The notes: generated from the sequence alone by a model not told the origin. A DNA stretch of 9,534 nucleotides from Devosia equisanguinis (GCA_945888565.1 CAMDAL010000143.1:1-9534); one strand, 5' to 3'. Shown: positions 1 through 6,676, counted from the stretch's first letter. Numbers and translations are program-made.

Positions 1-254
1 TGGTGGGCTCGGTGTTCTACTTCCTCGAAGGCTATGCCGTTTACGCCGTTCGCGACGTGATCAAGCCGGTCGCCGATGGCAACACGCCGCCGCTGAAGGC
101 CGATGCCGGCGATCCGGCTTCGAAGGTCCAGCCGTGCCCGGTCACTGCCGAGCAGGCCAAGGGCGTGCCCGACATGCCTGAGCGGGTCACGCAGCTACTC
201 GCTGCCCCCGCCGGCACCACCGCGTACGACCTGTTCTGCCCCAACAAGGGCTGA
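1..254 (+). CDS. Probable sugar ABC transporter periplasmic substrate-binding protein, C-terminal part (partial)
   Basis: The reading frame is open from the left edge (codon phase 3) to a TGA at 252-254 and gives the last 83 residues of a protein whose start lies outside the window. The segment is soluble in character, with an aromatic stretch (FYFLEGYAVYAVRDVIKPVADG) followed by a Pro/Ala-rich tail. Its two cysteines, about residues 45 and 79 of the fragment, could form a disulfide, as expected of an exported protein. There is no Walker or ABC signature motif, so it is not the transporter ATPase. Its position just ahead of two RbsC-type permeases, with a stem-loop in between, fits a periplasmic binding protein of the ribose/rhamnose (CUT2) class that delivers sugar to those permeases. 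The fold cannot be confirmed from the C-terminus alone, so the call rests mostly on context. Confidence 0.55.
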   Translation, partial: VGSVFYFLEGYAVYAVRDVIKPVADGNTPPLKADAGDPASKVQPCPVTAEQAKGVPDMPERVTQLLAAPAGTTAYDLFCPNKG

Positions 255-267
255 CCTCAGCTGACAG

Positions 268-293
268 TCCGGGCGGCCTCCGCGCCGCCCGGA
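268..293 (+). promoter_or_regulatory. Intercistronic stem-loop between binding protein and permease genes
   Basis: A perfect 10-bp inverted repeat, TCCGGGCGGC (268-277) and GCCGCCCGGA (284-293), encloses a 6-base loop. It starts 13 bases after the stop codon of the upstream gene. No T-run follows, so it is a poor intrinsic terminator. Such hairpins between a binding-protein gene and its permease genes commonly protect the upstream mRNA or cause partial termination, giving more binding protein than permease. That role is inferred here. The rest of the gap (255-326) shows no clear promoter. Confidence 0.6.
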
Positions 294-326
294 TACCCAC
301 CCGTCGCCCCGTCCGGAATCCTGCCG

Positions 327-1316
327 ATGTCCGTCAATCAAGCCCTCGATACCGCACCCGCTGCGGCGCCGCTGAAAGTCCGCTTCGGCGGGCTCGGCAC
401 CGGCCTGATCCTCGCTGCGGTGTGGATCGCGCTCATCGTCGCGACGGGCCTCTACCGCCCCGATTTCTTCGCCCAGCAGACGCTGCTCGCCGTTGCCTTC
501 ACCATGTCGATCGTCGGCGTCCTCGCCATCGGGCAGGGCATCATCGGCATGTCGGGCAGCTTCATTGACCTTTCCCAGCCCGCCGGACTGATCGGCGCCA
601 GCCTCGTCGCCGTGCGCCTCTCCGAAGCCGGGCTGCCCTTCCCCATCGTCATCCTCGGCGCCATCCTCACCGGGATGCTGTGGGGTGGCTTCAACGCGCT
701 GATCATCGTCTTCGCCAAGCTGAACCCGGTGATCGTGACGCTCGCCACCAACTTCATCGGGCTCGCCGCGCTGTACCTGGTGTTCCAGCTGGCGCAGGTG
801 CCGCTCAATTCCGACATCTACGTCTTCGGTCGCCAGAGCTGGCTCGGTCTGCCGGCCATCTTCTGGCCCATGCTGGCCCTGGTGCTGATCGTCGGCTTCC
901 TCGTGCCGCGCACCCGCTACGGCCGCCGCATGATCGCCGTCGGCGGCAACCGCGCTGCCGCCAAGGCCCGCGGCATTTCGCTCCGGGCCACGCGCTTCGC
1001 TACCTTCATCATCGCCGGCGGCTTCGTCGGCTTCGCCGCCGTGCTGTTCGCCGGCACCGCCGGACCGTTCAACCCGTCGTCGGCAAACACCCTGCAGCTC
1101 AACATCATTGCGGGCGTCATCCTCGCCGGCATCTCGCTGAGCGGCGGCCGCGGCAATTTCTGGATGCTGCTGCTGTCGATCGGCTTCCTGAGCACCATCC
1201 CCACCTCGCTGGTGTTCTTCGGGCTGAGTTCGGACACCCAGTCGATCTTCCAGGGCATCATCCTCATCATCGCCGTGTCCATCGACGGCTACCGCGCGCT
1301 CCGGAGGACTCCGTGA
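327..1316 (+). CDS. Sugar ABC transporter permease (RbsC/BPD_transp_2 family), first of a pair
   Basis: This 329-residue inner-membrane protein has about ten hydrophobic segments (roughly residues 22-42, 51-70, 82-98, 105-130, 133-155, 168-183, 221-242, 258-272, 278-300 and 307-318). The cytoplasmic loop GRRMIAVGGNRAAAKARGIS (179-198) is the typical ATPase-contacting region of ribose-type permeases, and SGGRGNFW (272-279) matches their conserved C-terminal glycine motif. The family moves monosaccharides inward using an RbsA-type ATPase and a periplasmic binding protein. The motif usually read as IDLSVGS is IDLSQPAG here (80-87), so this subunit is diverged. The ATG at 327 has only a weak GGA upstream (315-317). 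The gene's last four bases are shared with the start of the next permease, so the two are probably translationally coupled and form a heterodimer. Substrate is unknown; context suggests a deoxysugar or pentose. Confidence 0.9.
   Translation: MSVNQALDTAPAAAPLKVRFGGLGTGLILAAVWIALIVATGLYRPDFFAQQTLLAVAFTMSIVGVLAIGQGIIGMSGSFIDLSQPAGLIGASLVAVRLSEAGLPFPIVILGAILTGMLWGGFNALIIVFAKLNPVIVTLATNFIGLAALYLVFQLAQVPLNSDIYVFGRQSWLGLPAIFWPMLALVLIVGFLVPRTRYGRRMIAVGGNRAAAKARGISLRATRFATFIIAGGFVGFAAVLFAGTAGPFNPSSANTLQLNIIAGVILAGISLSGGRGNFWMLLLSIGFLSTIPTSLVFFGLSSDTQSIFQGIILIIAVSIDGYRALRRTP
1303..1307 (+). promoter_or_regulatory. Shine-Dalgarno GGAGG deciding the GTG start at 1313
   Basis: GGAGG lies inside the end of the first permease gene, five bases before GTG at 1313. 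That GTG overlaps the TGA stop at 1314-1316 (GTGA). The open frame runs back to 680, but its upstream part is an out-of-frame shadow of the first permease, so this site fixes the true start. Confidence 0.8.
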
Positions 1317-2317
1317 CCGATACTGCACTCAAGTCAGAGCCGGCGGACTACGTCCTGCCGCACCATCCGGTGCGCGACTTCCTCACCGGTTCGGTCGCCT
1401 CCATCGGCATCACCTTCATCCTGGTGCTGGCCGTCGGCCTGTTCTGGGTCGGCCCGAAATTCGTCTCGTTCGGCAATGTCTCGATCATGGGCACCTTCCT
1501 GATCGTGCCGCTGATCGTCGGCGCCTTTGCGGGCTTCGCACTGCTCTCGGGCGTGGTCGATCTGTCGATCGGTTCGATGGTCGGCTTTTCGTCCGCCATC
1601 TTCGCCCTGCTGCTGTCCATGGGGTGGGACCCGTTCTCGGCCGCCGCCGTCACCCTCGCCTTCTGCCTGTTCTTCGGCGCCATCAACGCGGTTGCCATCG
1701 TCGGCTTCGGCGCCGAGCCGATCGCCTCGACCCTCGGGATGCTGGTAGCGCTGCGCGGCATCACCTGGGTGCTGCTCGGCACGCAGGGGGCGATCTTCGC
1801 CTTCAACATCGAGCTGTTCAATCTCGTCTCCACCCAGGTCTTCGGCCTGCCGCTATTCTTCCTCCTCGCCATCGGCCTGACCCTGCTGGCCGCGCTGATC
1901 GTCACCAAGACCCGCATCGGCCGGCATGTCCAGGCCGTCGGCGGCGACGACAAGGCGGCGGCCCGCGCCGGCATATCGGTCAAGCGCGTCCGCGCCGGGG
2001 CTCTGCTGCTGTCGGCCTTCGGCGCCGGCCTCGGCGGCATCGTCTTTGCCGGCCAGCTTGGTTCGGCAGCCCGGGCCACCGGGCTCGGCCTCGAGTTTCA
2101 GGTCTATGCGGCGCTGATGATCGGTGGCTATTCGATCCTGCGCGGCGGCGTCGGCAATCCGGTCGGCGGCGCGCTGGGCCTCCTGGCTGTGGCCGGCGTG
2201 TCGAACATTCTCGATCTGCTGGCCATCAGCCCCTACTACGTCAATATCATCGTCGGCCTGCTGCTGCTCGCCGCCGTCCTTCTCGACCGCCTGCGCGGCG
2301 GCGACGCCTTCGAATAG
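1313..2317 (+). CDS. Sugar ABC transporter permease (RbsC/BPD_transp_2 family), second of a pair
   Basis: This 334-residue membrane protein is from the same family as the preceding gene but clearly distinct in sequence. The canonical VDLSIGS motif is intact at residues 82-88. The cytoplasmic loop IGRHVQAVGGDDKAAARAGI (182-201) and the glycine-rich stretch RGGVGNPVGGALG (267-279) are typical of ribose/rhamnose-type permeases. Hydrophobic segments cover most of the chain from about residue 26 to 325. The GTG start overlaps the upstream stop by four bases and has a GGAGG five bases before it. It probably pairs with the first permease in a heteromeric channel, as in the two-permease rhamnose and autoinducer-2 transporters. 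The matching ATPase is not next to it and presumably lies to the left of the window. Confidence 0.92.
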   Translation: MTDTALKSEPADYVLPHHPVRDFLTGSVASIGITFILVLAVGLFWVGPKFVSFGNVSIMGTFLIVPLIVGAFAGFALLSGVVDLSIGSMVGFSSAIFALLLSMGWDPFSAAAVTLAFCLFFGAINAVAIVGFGAEPIASTLGMLVALRGITWVLLGTQGAIFAFNIELFNLVSTQVFGLPLFFLLAIGLTLLAALIVTKTRIGRHVQAVGGDDKAAARAGISVKRVRAGALLLSAFGAGLGGIVFAGQLGSAARATGLGLEFQVYAALMIGGYSILRGGVGNPVGGALGLLAVAGVSNILDLLAISPYYVNIIVGLLLLAAVLLDRLRGGDAFE

Positions 2318-2328
2318 TCAGTCACTTC

Positions 2329-2334
2329 AAGGGA
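2329..2334 (+). promoter_or_regulatory. Shine-Dalgarno AAGGGA for the GTG start at 2343
   Basis: AAGGGA lies in the 25-base gap after the second permease, eight bases before GTG at 2343. It supports a GTG start for the dehydratase. An in-frame opening back to 2124 lies within the permease gene and encodes nothing resembling the family N-terminus. Confidence 0.7.
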
Positions 2335-2342
2335 CCCGTGCC

Positions 2343-3533
2343 GTGAAAATCTCGGACATCACCATCAAGTCGTTCCGCACCACCGCCGACCGCTTCGACG
2401 TGGGCCATGCCCGCCCGATGCCGGATACGCCGATGCTGCAGACCGTGCTCACCATCCACACCGACGAAGGCGTCACCGGCAACTATTTCGGCGGCGGCTC
2501 GCATGGTGACGCCGAAGGGCTGAACATCGTCGACCAGCAGATGATCCTGTGGCGGATCAAGGACCTGCTCGTCGGGCAGGACCCGATGGATCGCGAGATG
2601 ATCTGGAAGTGGATGTGGGTCGCCAACATCCAGGAAAACGTCGCCTCGGTGATCGACAACGCGCTGTGGGACCTCGCCGGCAACTACGCGAAACTGCCGG
2701 TCTACAAGCTTATGGGCGGCGCCCGCGACAAGGTGAAGGCCTACGCCTCGACCTACCCCAATATCGGCAAGCCGCAGGTCTATGCCGACCATGCGCTGCA
2801 GTGCAAGAATGAGGGCTACCTCGCCTACAAGATCCACCCGCACTACTTCTGGAATCCGGCCACCGGCACCCCGACGCCCGGCCGCCCGTCCAACATCAAG
2901 GCCGACATCGAGACCTGCCACCTGGTGCGCGAAGCCGTCGGCCCCGACTACGTGCTGATGTTCGATCCGTGGGGCACCTACATGTCCCTCGAGGAGGCTA
3001 TCCAGGTCGGCCGCGAACTCGAGAAGCTGAACTTCTACTGGTACGAGCACCCGATGCCGGAATACCGCGTCGAGAGCTATGTGCGGCTCAGCAAGGAACT
3101 GTCGATCCCGATCCTGAGCCCCGAGATCGTCGCCGGCGGCGTGTTCTCGCGCGCCGAGTGGATTCTGCGTGGCGCGGGTGACATGAGCCGCATCGACGTC
3201 GTGCGCGGCGGCATCACCGGCGCCCGCAAGACAGCCATCGTCGCCGAGGCCTATGGCCTCCGCTGCGAAATGCACATGGCCGGCTGGGGCAACCTGCAGG
3301 TCTGCGGCGCCACCTCGGAAGACACGTCGGAATACTACGAGAAGGGCCTGCTGGCGCCGGGCGTCGACTACGACAAACCCCACCCCTACCTCAAGGACAT
3401 CGTCGACAAGATCGACGCCGAAGGCAACGTGCACCTGCCCAAGGGCCCGGGCATGGGCTACCAGATCGAGTGGGATTACATCAACGACAACCTGATGGAC
3501 GCCAACGTCACAACCAAGAAGACACACTGGTAA
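2343..3533 (+). CDS. Enolase-superfamily (mandelate racemase subgroup) sugar-acid dehydratase
   Basis: The 396-residue length is normal for the mandelate racemase/muconate-lactonizing group. The N-terminal capping domain is roughly residues 1-125, ending in NALWDLAGNYAKLPVYKLMGG-like sequence, and the barrel follows. Likely metal ligands are D208 (MFDPWG), E235 (YWYEHP) and E261 (LSPEIV), spaced 27 and 26 residues apart as in mandelate racemase. The catalytic His-Asp pair is D285 (SRIDVVRGG) and H311 (CEMHMAGWG). The second-strand base motif is K163-I-H165 rather than Lys-x-Lys, and about 14 extra residues rich in Pro, Gly and aromatics follow it. Such enzymes usually dehydrate aldonates to 2-keto-3-deoxy acids in the cytoplasm. 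A rhamnonate-, fuconate- or lyxonate-like substrate is plausible from the neighbouring mutarotase and DHDPS-like gene. Exact substrate is not readable. A racemase or epimerase role is the main alternative. Confidence 0.88.
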   Translation: MKISDITIKSFRTTADRFDVGHARPMPDTPMLQTVLTIHTDEGVTGNYFGGGSHGDAEGLNIVDQQMILWRIKDLLVGQDPMDREMIWKWMWVANIQENVASVIDNALWDLAGNYAKLPVYKLMGGARDKVKAYASTYPNIGKPQVYADHALQCKNEGYLAYKIHPHYFWNPATGTPTPGRPSNIKADIETCHLVREAVGPDYVLMFDPWGTYMSLEEAIQVGRELEKLNFYWYEHPMPEYRVESYVRLSKELSIPILSPEIVAGGVFSRAEWILRGAGDMSRIDVVRGGITGARKTAIVAEAYGLRCEMHMAGWGNLQVCGATSEDTSEYYEKGLLAPGVDYDKPHPYLKDIVDKIDAEGNVHLPKGPGMGYQIEWDYINDNLMDANVTTKKTHW

Positions 3534-3555
3534 CAGCGACGAGGAACGACCGCGC

Positions 3556-4353
3556 ATGTCCGCCATCACCCGATCCGTTCAGGCGATGGACCTGCTGGCC
3601 CGCAAGGGTCCGCTGGGGGTGCGCGCGGTCGCCCAGCAACTGAGCCTCCCGCTCGGCTCAGTCCACCGCCTGCTTCTCGATCTCAGCGAAGAAGGCATCG
3701 TCGATCGCACCCCGTCGGGTGAATGGGAGCTGAGCTACCGCCTGCTCGAAATCACCGGCCTGCAGCTCGAGCGCATCGAGCTGCCGCGCCTCTTTCGCCC
3801 CTTCGCCGAAACCATCGCCGCCGCCACCAACGAGACGGTCAACCTCAACGCCCTCTATGGCCGCGCCGGCGTCTGCATCGACAAGGTGCGCGGCAACGAG
3901 GGCATGCAGCTTGACAACCGGCTCGGCTCGCGCGGTCCGCTGAACTGTGGCGGTGCCGGCAAGGCCATGCTGGCCTTCATGGACGAAACCGAGCGGGAGC
4001 TCGTCTATCGTGCACCGCTGGAATCGCTCACCCCCTTCACCATCACCGATCCCGACAGGCTGCGCGACGAAATCGACCGGATCCGCGAGCGCGGCTATTC
4101 GATCGATGACCAGGAAGTGGTGGTTGGCGTCTACTGCGTGTCGGTGCCCATCCTCGATCGTCTCGGCCACGCTGCCGGGGCCATCAGCATTACCGGGCCG
4201 TCGGTGAAAAAGCCGGGCACCGACGTGCTGCCGCTGGTCGCAATGCTGCAGGACGCTGCCCGCCACGTCAGCCACCGCCTCGGCTATTCCGGCCCCTGGC
4301 CGGGCGATCTTGGCACCGCTGCCGCGCCCAAGTCACTCATCGGCGTCGGCTAG
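3556..4353 (+). CDS. IclR-family transcriptional regulator
   Basis: This 265-residue cytoplasmic regulator has an N-terminal winged helix-turn-helix (about residues 1-65), with recognition helix near PLGSVHRLLLDL (32-43). It is followed by an IclR effector domain with the family's usual landmarks: a GRAGVCIDKVRG strand, GSRGPLNCGGAGKAMLAF, and GYSIDDQEVVVGVYCVSVPI leading to AGAISITGPS. IclR proteins bind small metabolites, often sugar acids or aromatic intermediates, and repress or activate adjacent catabolic operons. Placement between the dehydratase and the mutarotase in the same strand and operon suggests it controls this locus and itself, probably responding to a pathway aldonate or keto-acid. 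The ATG at 3556 has GAGGA at 3541-3545, ten bases upstream. No operator can be identified because the operon promoter lies outside the window. Confidence 0.92.
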   Translation: MSAITRSVQAMDLLARKGPLGVRAVAQQLSLPLGSVHRLLLDLSEEGIVDRTPSGEWELSYRLLEITGLQLERIELPRLFRPFAETIAAATNETVNLNALYGRAGVCIDKVRGNEGMQLDNRLGSRGPLNCGGAGKAMLAFMDETERELVYRAPLESLTPFTITDPDRLRDEIDRIRERGYSIDDQEVVVGVYCVSVPILDRLGHAAGAISITGPSVKKPGTDVLPLVAMLQDAARHVSHRLGYSGPWPGDLGTAAAPKSLIGVG

Positions 4354-4356
4354 GAG
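4352..4356 (+). promoter_or_regulatory. Shine-Dalgarno AGGAG choosing between two close ATGs
   Basis: AGGAG overlaps the IclR stop codon (TAG, 4351-4353). It is eight bases before the ATG at 4365, which opens the mutarotase gene, and only three before an out-of-frame ATG at 4360 that reaches a stop after one codon. The spacing favours 4365. Confidence 0.65.
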
Positions 4357-4364
4357 AACATGGA

Positions 4365-4679
4365 ATGACGCACCGTCTCGCCTGGGTCATGCGGCTCAAA
4401 CCCGGCAACGAAGCCATCTACAAGCTCAAGCACGACGAGATCTGGCCCGAGATGCTCGAGAACATGAAGCGCGACGGCGTCCGCACCTTCTCGATCTACC
4501 TGCACGGCCTCGACCTGTTCGCCTACATGGAGCGCGATACGGCGCCCAACCCCGCCGACAAGCCCACCGATCTCACCTGGCGCTGGTGGGAGATGATGGC
4601 GCCCTACATGGAAACCAACCCCGATTTCTCGCCGGTGCAATACCCGGTCCAGGAAATGTTCAACTTCGAGAACCGCTAA
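4365..4679 (+). CDS. rhaM: L-rhamnose mutarotase homologue (RhaM/RhaU family)
   Basis: At 104 residues the protein has the same length as E. coli RhaM and aligns with it by eye over the whole chain: early strand LAWVMRLKPG, the helix Y19-KLK-H23-DEIWPEM, the strand TFSIYL, the Trp pair RWWEMM (73-78), and the ending NPDFSPVQYPVQEMF. In RhaM the histidine corresponding to H23 and the tryptophans act at the sugar site. The enzyme interconverts alpha and beta anomers of L-rhamnose (and related sugars) in the cytoplasm. No rhamnose isomerase or kinase is in the window, so here it probably feeds a dehydrogenase specific for one anomer rather than the phosphorylative route. In Rhizobium leguminosarum a homologue (RhaU) is encoded with a CUT2 rhamnose transporter, which resembles this arrangement. 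Its stop overlaps the next start (TAATG). Confidence 0.9.
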   Translation: MTHRLAWVMRLKPGNEAIYKLKHDEIWPEMLENMKRDGVRTFSIYLHGLDLFAYMERDTAPNPADKPTDLTWRWWEMMAPYMETNPDFSPVQYPVQEMFNFENR

Positions 4680-5581
4680 TGCACACCATCGAGGGCGTCG
4701 TCCCCATCCTGATCACGCCGTTCTTCGACGACGGCCGCATCGACGAGGCGAGCCTGCGCTCGCTGATCGACTTCAACGTCGATGCCGGCATCCACGGCCT
4801 CGGCGTGGCGCTCGGCTCGGAGGTCTTCAAGTTCAGCGAGGCCGAGCGCGCCGAGATCGTCCGCATCGTCGTGTCGCAGACCAACAAGCGCGTCCCGGTC
4901 ATCATCAACACCGGCGCGGCCGGCACGCACCTCGCCGTGCAACATGCGATTGCCGCCGAAAAGGGTGGCGCCGATGCGCTGATGATCATGCCGCCGACCT
5001 TCTTCCCGGTCGGCGCCGACGAGATTTTCGACTACTACAGCGCCATCGACGCTGCGGTGTCGATCCCGATGATCCTGCAGGACATCCCGCAGGCCCCGAT
5101 CTCGCCCGGCCTCGCCCTGCGCCTCGCGGACAACTGCAAGAACATCAAGTACATCAAGGTCGAGACCCTGCCGATGACCCAGAAGGTCGCCGACATGGCC
5201 AAGGCAGTCACCGGCTGCCTGACCATTTTCGGCGGCGCCGGCGGCGTTTACTTCATCGAGGAGCTGCGCCGCGGCGCCCGCGGCACCATGCCGTTCTGCA
5301 GCCAGCCCGCCGAGTACGTGGCAGTCTGGAACCTGTTCAACGCCGGCGACGAAAAAGGCGCGCGAAAAGTCTTCAACGACGCCTTCATCGGCATGAACCG
5401 CCTCGGCGGCCAGGGTGGCGACCTGTTCTACCACGCCCACAAGCAGTTGCTGGTCCGCCGCGGCATCATCCGCACCGCCCACGTCCGCAGCCCGACGATG
5501 AAGATCGACCCCCTCACCCAGCGCGAAATCGACGACGTCCTCGCCGAGATCGTCCTGACCCCGGTGACCTTCGCCGGCTGA
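4679..5581 (+). CDS. DHDPS/NAL-superfamily enzyme, probably a 2-keto-3-deoxy sugar-acid aldolase or dehydratase
   Basis: The chain is 300 residues, the usual size for this class I (Schiff-base lysine) TIM-barrel superfamily. The N-terminus GVVPILITPFFDDGRID and the segment ADALMIMPPTFFP are typical. The Schiff-base lysine is K160 in YIKVETLP, with E162 two residues on. Where dihydrodipicolinate synthase has Tyr-Asn-x-Pro this protein has Q134-D135-I-P137, and the usual Gly-Thr-Thr-Gly-Glu loop reads ALGSE (44-48). It is therefore not a lysine-biosynthesis enzyme. The Gln-Asp and Lys-x-Glu pattern recalls, from memory, the L-2-keto-3-deoxyarabonate dehydratase type, which forms an alpha-ketoglutarate-semialdehyde-like product; a pyruvate-releasing aldolase is the alternative. 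Context makes it the step after the dehydratase encoded upstream. The start overlaps the mutarotase stop (TAATG) with little Shine-Dalgarno of its own, so reinitiation is likely. Confidence 0.85.
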   Translation: MHTIEGVVPILITPFFDDGRIDEASLRSLIDFNVDAGIHGLGVALGSEVFKFSEAERAEIVRIVVSQTNKRVPVIINTGAAGTHLAVQHAIAAEKGGADALMIMPPTFFPVGADEIFDYYSAIDAAVSIPMILQDIPQAPISPGLALRLADNCKNIKYIKVETLPMTQKVADMAKAVTGCLTIFGGAGGVYFIEELRRGARGTMPFCSQPAEYVAVWNLFNAGDEKGARKVFNDAFIGMNRLGGQGGDLFYHAHKQLLVRRGIIRTAHVRSPTMKIDPLTQREIDDVLAEIVLTPVTFAG

Positions 5582-5588
5582 AGACAGA

Positions 5589-5621
5589 AGGCGGCCGACC
5601 ACGCCGCGCGGTCGGCCGCCT
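5589..5621. terminator. Bidirectional terminator hairpin between convergent operons
   Basis: A perfect 12-bp stem, AGGCGGCCGACC (5589-5600) with GGTCGGCCGCCT (5610-5621), closes a 9-base loop in the 66-base gap between the two converging stop codons. On the plus strand the following bases (CATTCGAGG) hold no T-run. On the minus strand the stem is followed by TCTGTCTT, which is moderately T-rich. It probably ends transcription of both operons, more convincingly for the minus-strand one. Confidence 0.7.
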
Positions 5622-5647
5622 CATTCGAGGCCGAGGCTCCGGAACGC

Positions 5648-6676
5648 TTATGCCGTCGGCACCGGAGCATCGGCGACGATCAAGCCTTCGGCCTTCAGCT
5701 CCGCCCAGAAGTCCACCGGGATCACCTCGGTGACGTACCTTGCGTTCGCGGTTACCTCTTCCGGCTTCACGCCACCGGGAATCACCGACACCACGGCCGG
5801 GTGGGCAAGTGGGAACTGCAGCGCTGCCGCCTGCAGCGACACCCCGTGCCGCGCCGCCACCGCCTGTATGGCCCGCGCCCTGGCCTTGGTCGGCTCGTCG
5901 GCGAAGCCATAGGCGTAGCGCGCACCCTCGATCGGCCCGGTCGCCAGAATGCCCGAGGCGTACGGCGCCCCGATGACCACCGAGATCCCCTCCTCGATGC
6001 AGCGCTGCATGCCGGTCGAAAGCGAGCCCTGATCGAGCAGCGTGTACGGCATCGCCACGATGCAGAAATCGAGCGGCACCAGTGGCGCGATGTTCACCAG
6101 CGACTCTGCTGCGTTCATTCCCATGCCGAGCGCCTTGATCTGCCCCGAAGCCTTGAGCTCTTCGAGCGCCTTGATCCCGCCCGTCGCCATGTCGCGCATC
6201 CGCGCCGCGTGGTGCTCGCCATGCGCACCCGGTTCCGGATCGTGGATGAACAGTGCGTCGACCGTATCGAGCCCGAGCCGCAGCAGGCTCTGCTCATAGG
6301 CGCGCATCACTCCGCCATAGCCATAGTCCCACACCACCTCCATCGCGAGCCCGCCGCCCCATGGCGTCTTGTCAAAGCTGCTCGGACTCGTCGGGCGCTT
6401 GAAGTAGCGCCCGACCTTGGTGGTGACGATGAACTCGTGCCGGGGCATATCGATCAGGAAGTCACCGGCCCGGTGCTCGCAGAGCCCCCGGCCATACCAT
6501 GGCGCCGAATCGTAGAAACGCACGCCAGCGTCCCACGCCGCCGCCATGGTCGCATGCGCCAGTTCGCCGGAGACGCGCTGGTACATGCCGCCGAGATGGG
6601 CTGTGCCGAAGCCGAACGGCGGCAGTTGCAATGTCGTCTTGCCGGCCTGCCGCCGGTCGGTGAGCTTGTGCGCCAT
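5648..6676 (-). CDS. Aldo/keto reductase, L-fucose / D-threo-aldose 1-dehydrogenase type
   Basis: This 342-residue NAD(P)-dependent aldo/keto reductase carries the family tetrad D56 and Y61 (FYDSAPWYG), K87 (VTTKVG) and H145 (LFIHDPE). The start region FGFGTAHLGGMYQ and the C-terminal cofactor segment VVSVIPGGVKPEEV are typical of the group annotated as D-threo-aldose 1-dehydrogenase or L-fucose dehydrogenase, which also includes pyridoxal 4-dehydrogenase. The expected reaction is oxidation of the anomeric carbon of an L-fucose-, L-galactose- or D-arabinose-like aldose to a lactone in the cytoplasm, the first step of a non-phosphorylative route. The ATG at 6676 has GAGGA six bases upstream, and only 20 bases separate it from the short-chain dehydrogenase, so both are in one operon. 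Substrate choice is inferred from family resemblance. Confidence 0.85.
   Translation of the reverse strand: MAHKLTDRRQAGKTTLQLPPFGFGTAHLGGMYQRVSGELAHATMAAAWDAGVRFYDSAPWYGRGLCEHRAGDFLIDMPRHEFIVTTKVGRYFKRPTSPSSFDKTPWGGGLAMEVVWDYGYGGVMRAYEQSLLRLGLDTVDALFIHDPEPGAHGEHHAARMRDMATGGIKALEELKASGQIKALGMGMNAAESLVNIAPLVPLDFCIVAMPYTLLDQGSLSTGMQRCIEEGISVVIGAPYASGILATGPIEGARYAYGFADEPTKARARAIQAVAARHGVSLQAAALQFPLAHPAVVSVIPGGVKPEEVTANARYVTEVIPVDFWAELKAEGLIVADAPVPTA

Noticed and set aside
251..265. Direct repeat CTGAC and palindrome TCAGCTGA after the first stop codon as a regulator binding site
   Set aside because: They are very short and inside a running operon next to a stop codon, with no second copy elsewhere to support an operator.
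195..1328. 377-codon open frame on the minus strand opposite the first permease
   Set aside because: The translation is low-complexity (Asp, Glu, Gly, Arg, His) as expected for the antisense of G+C-rich membrane-protein codons. It has no family motifs, and the plus-strand permease is unambiguous.
2322..3569. 415-codon open frame on the minus strand opposite the dehydratase
   Set aside because: It mirrors the plus-strand coding region, shows biased Val/Ala/Asp/Arg composition and has no recognisable domain. The plus strand carries intact enolase-superfamily active-site residues.
4360..4368. Two-codon frame ATG-GAA-TGA overlapping the mutarotase start, as a possible start-stop regulatory element
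   Set aside because: The Shine-Dalgarno is only three bases away from this ATG and correctly spaced for the mutarotase ATG, so chance is the simpler explanation.
4676..5602. 308-codon open frame on the minus strand opposite the DHDPS-superfamily gene
   Set aside because: It is an antisense shadow with no motifs, and it would run through the terminator hairpin between the convergent operons.
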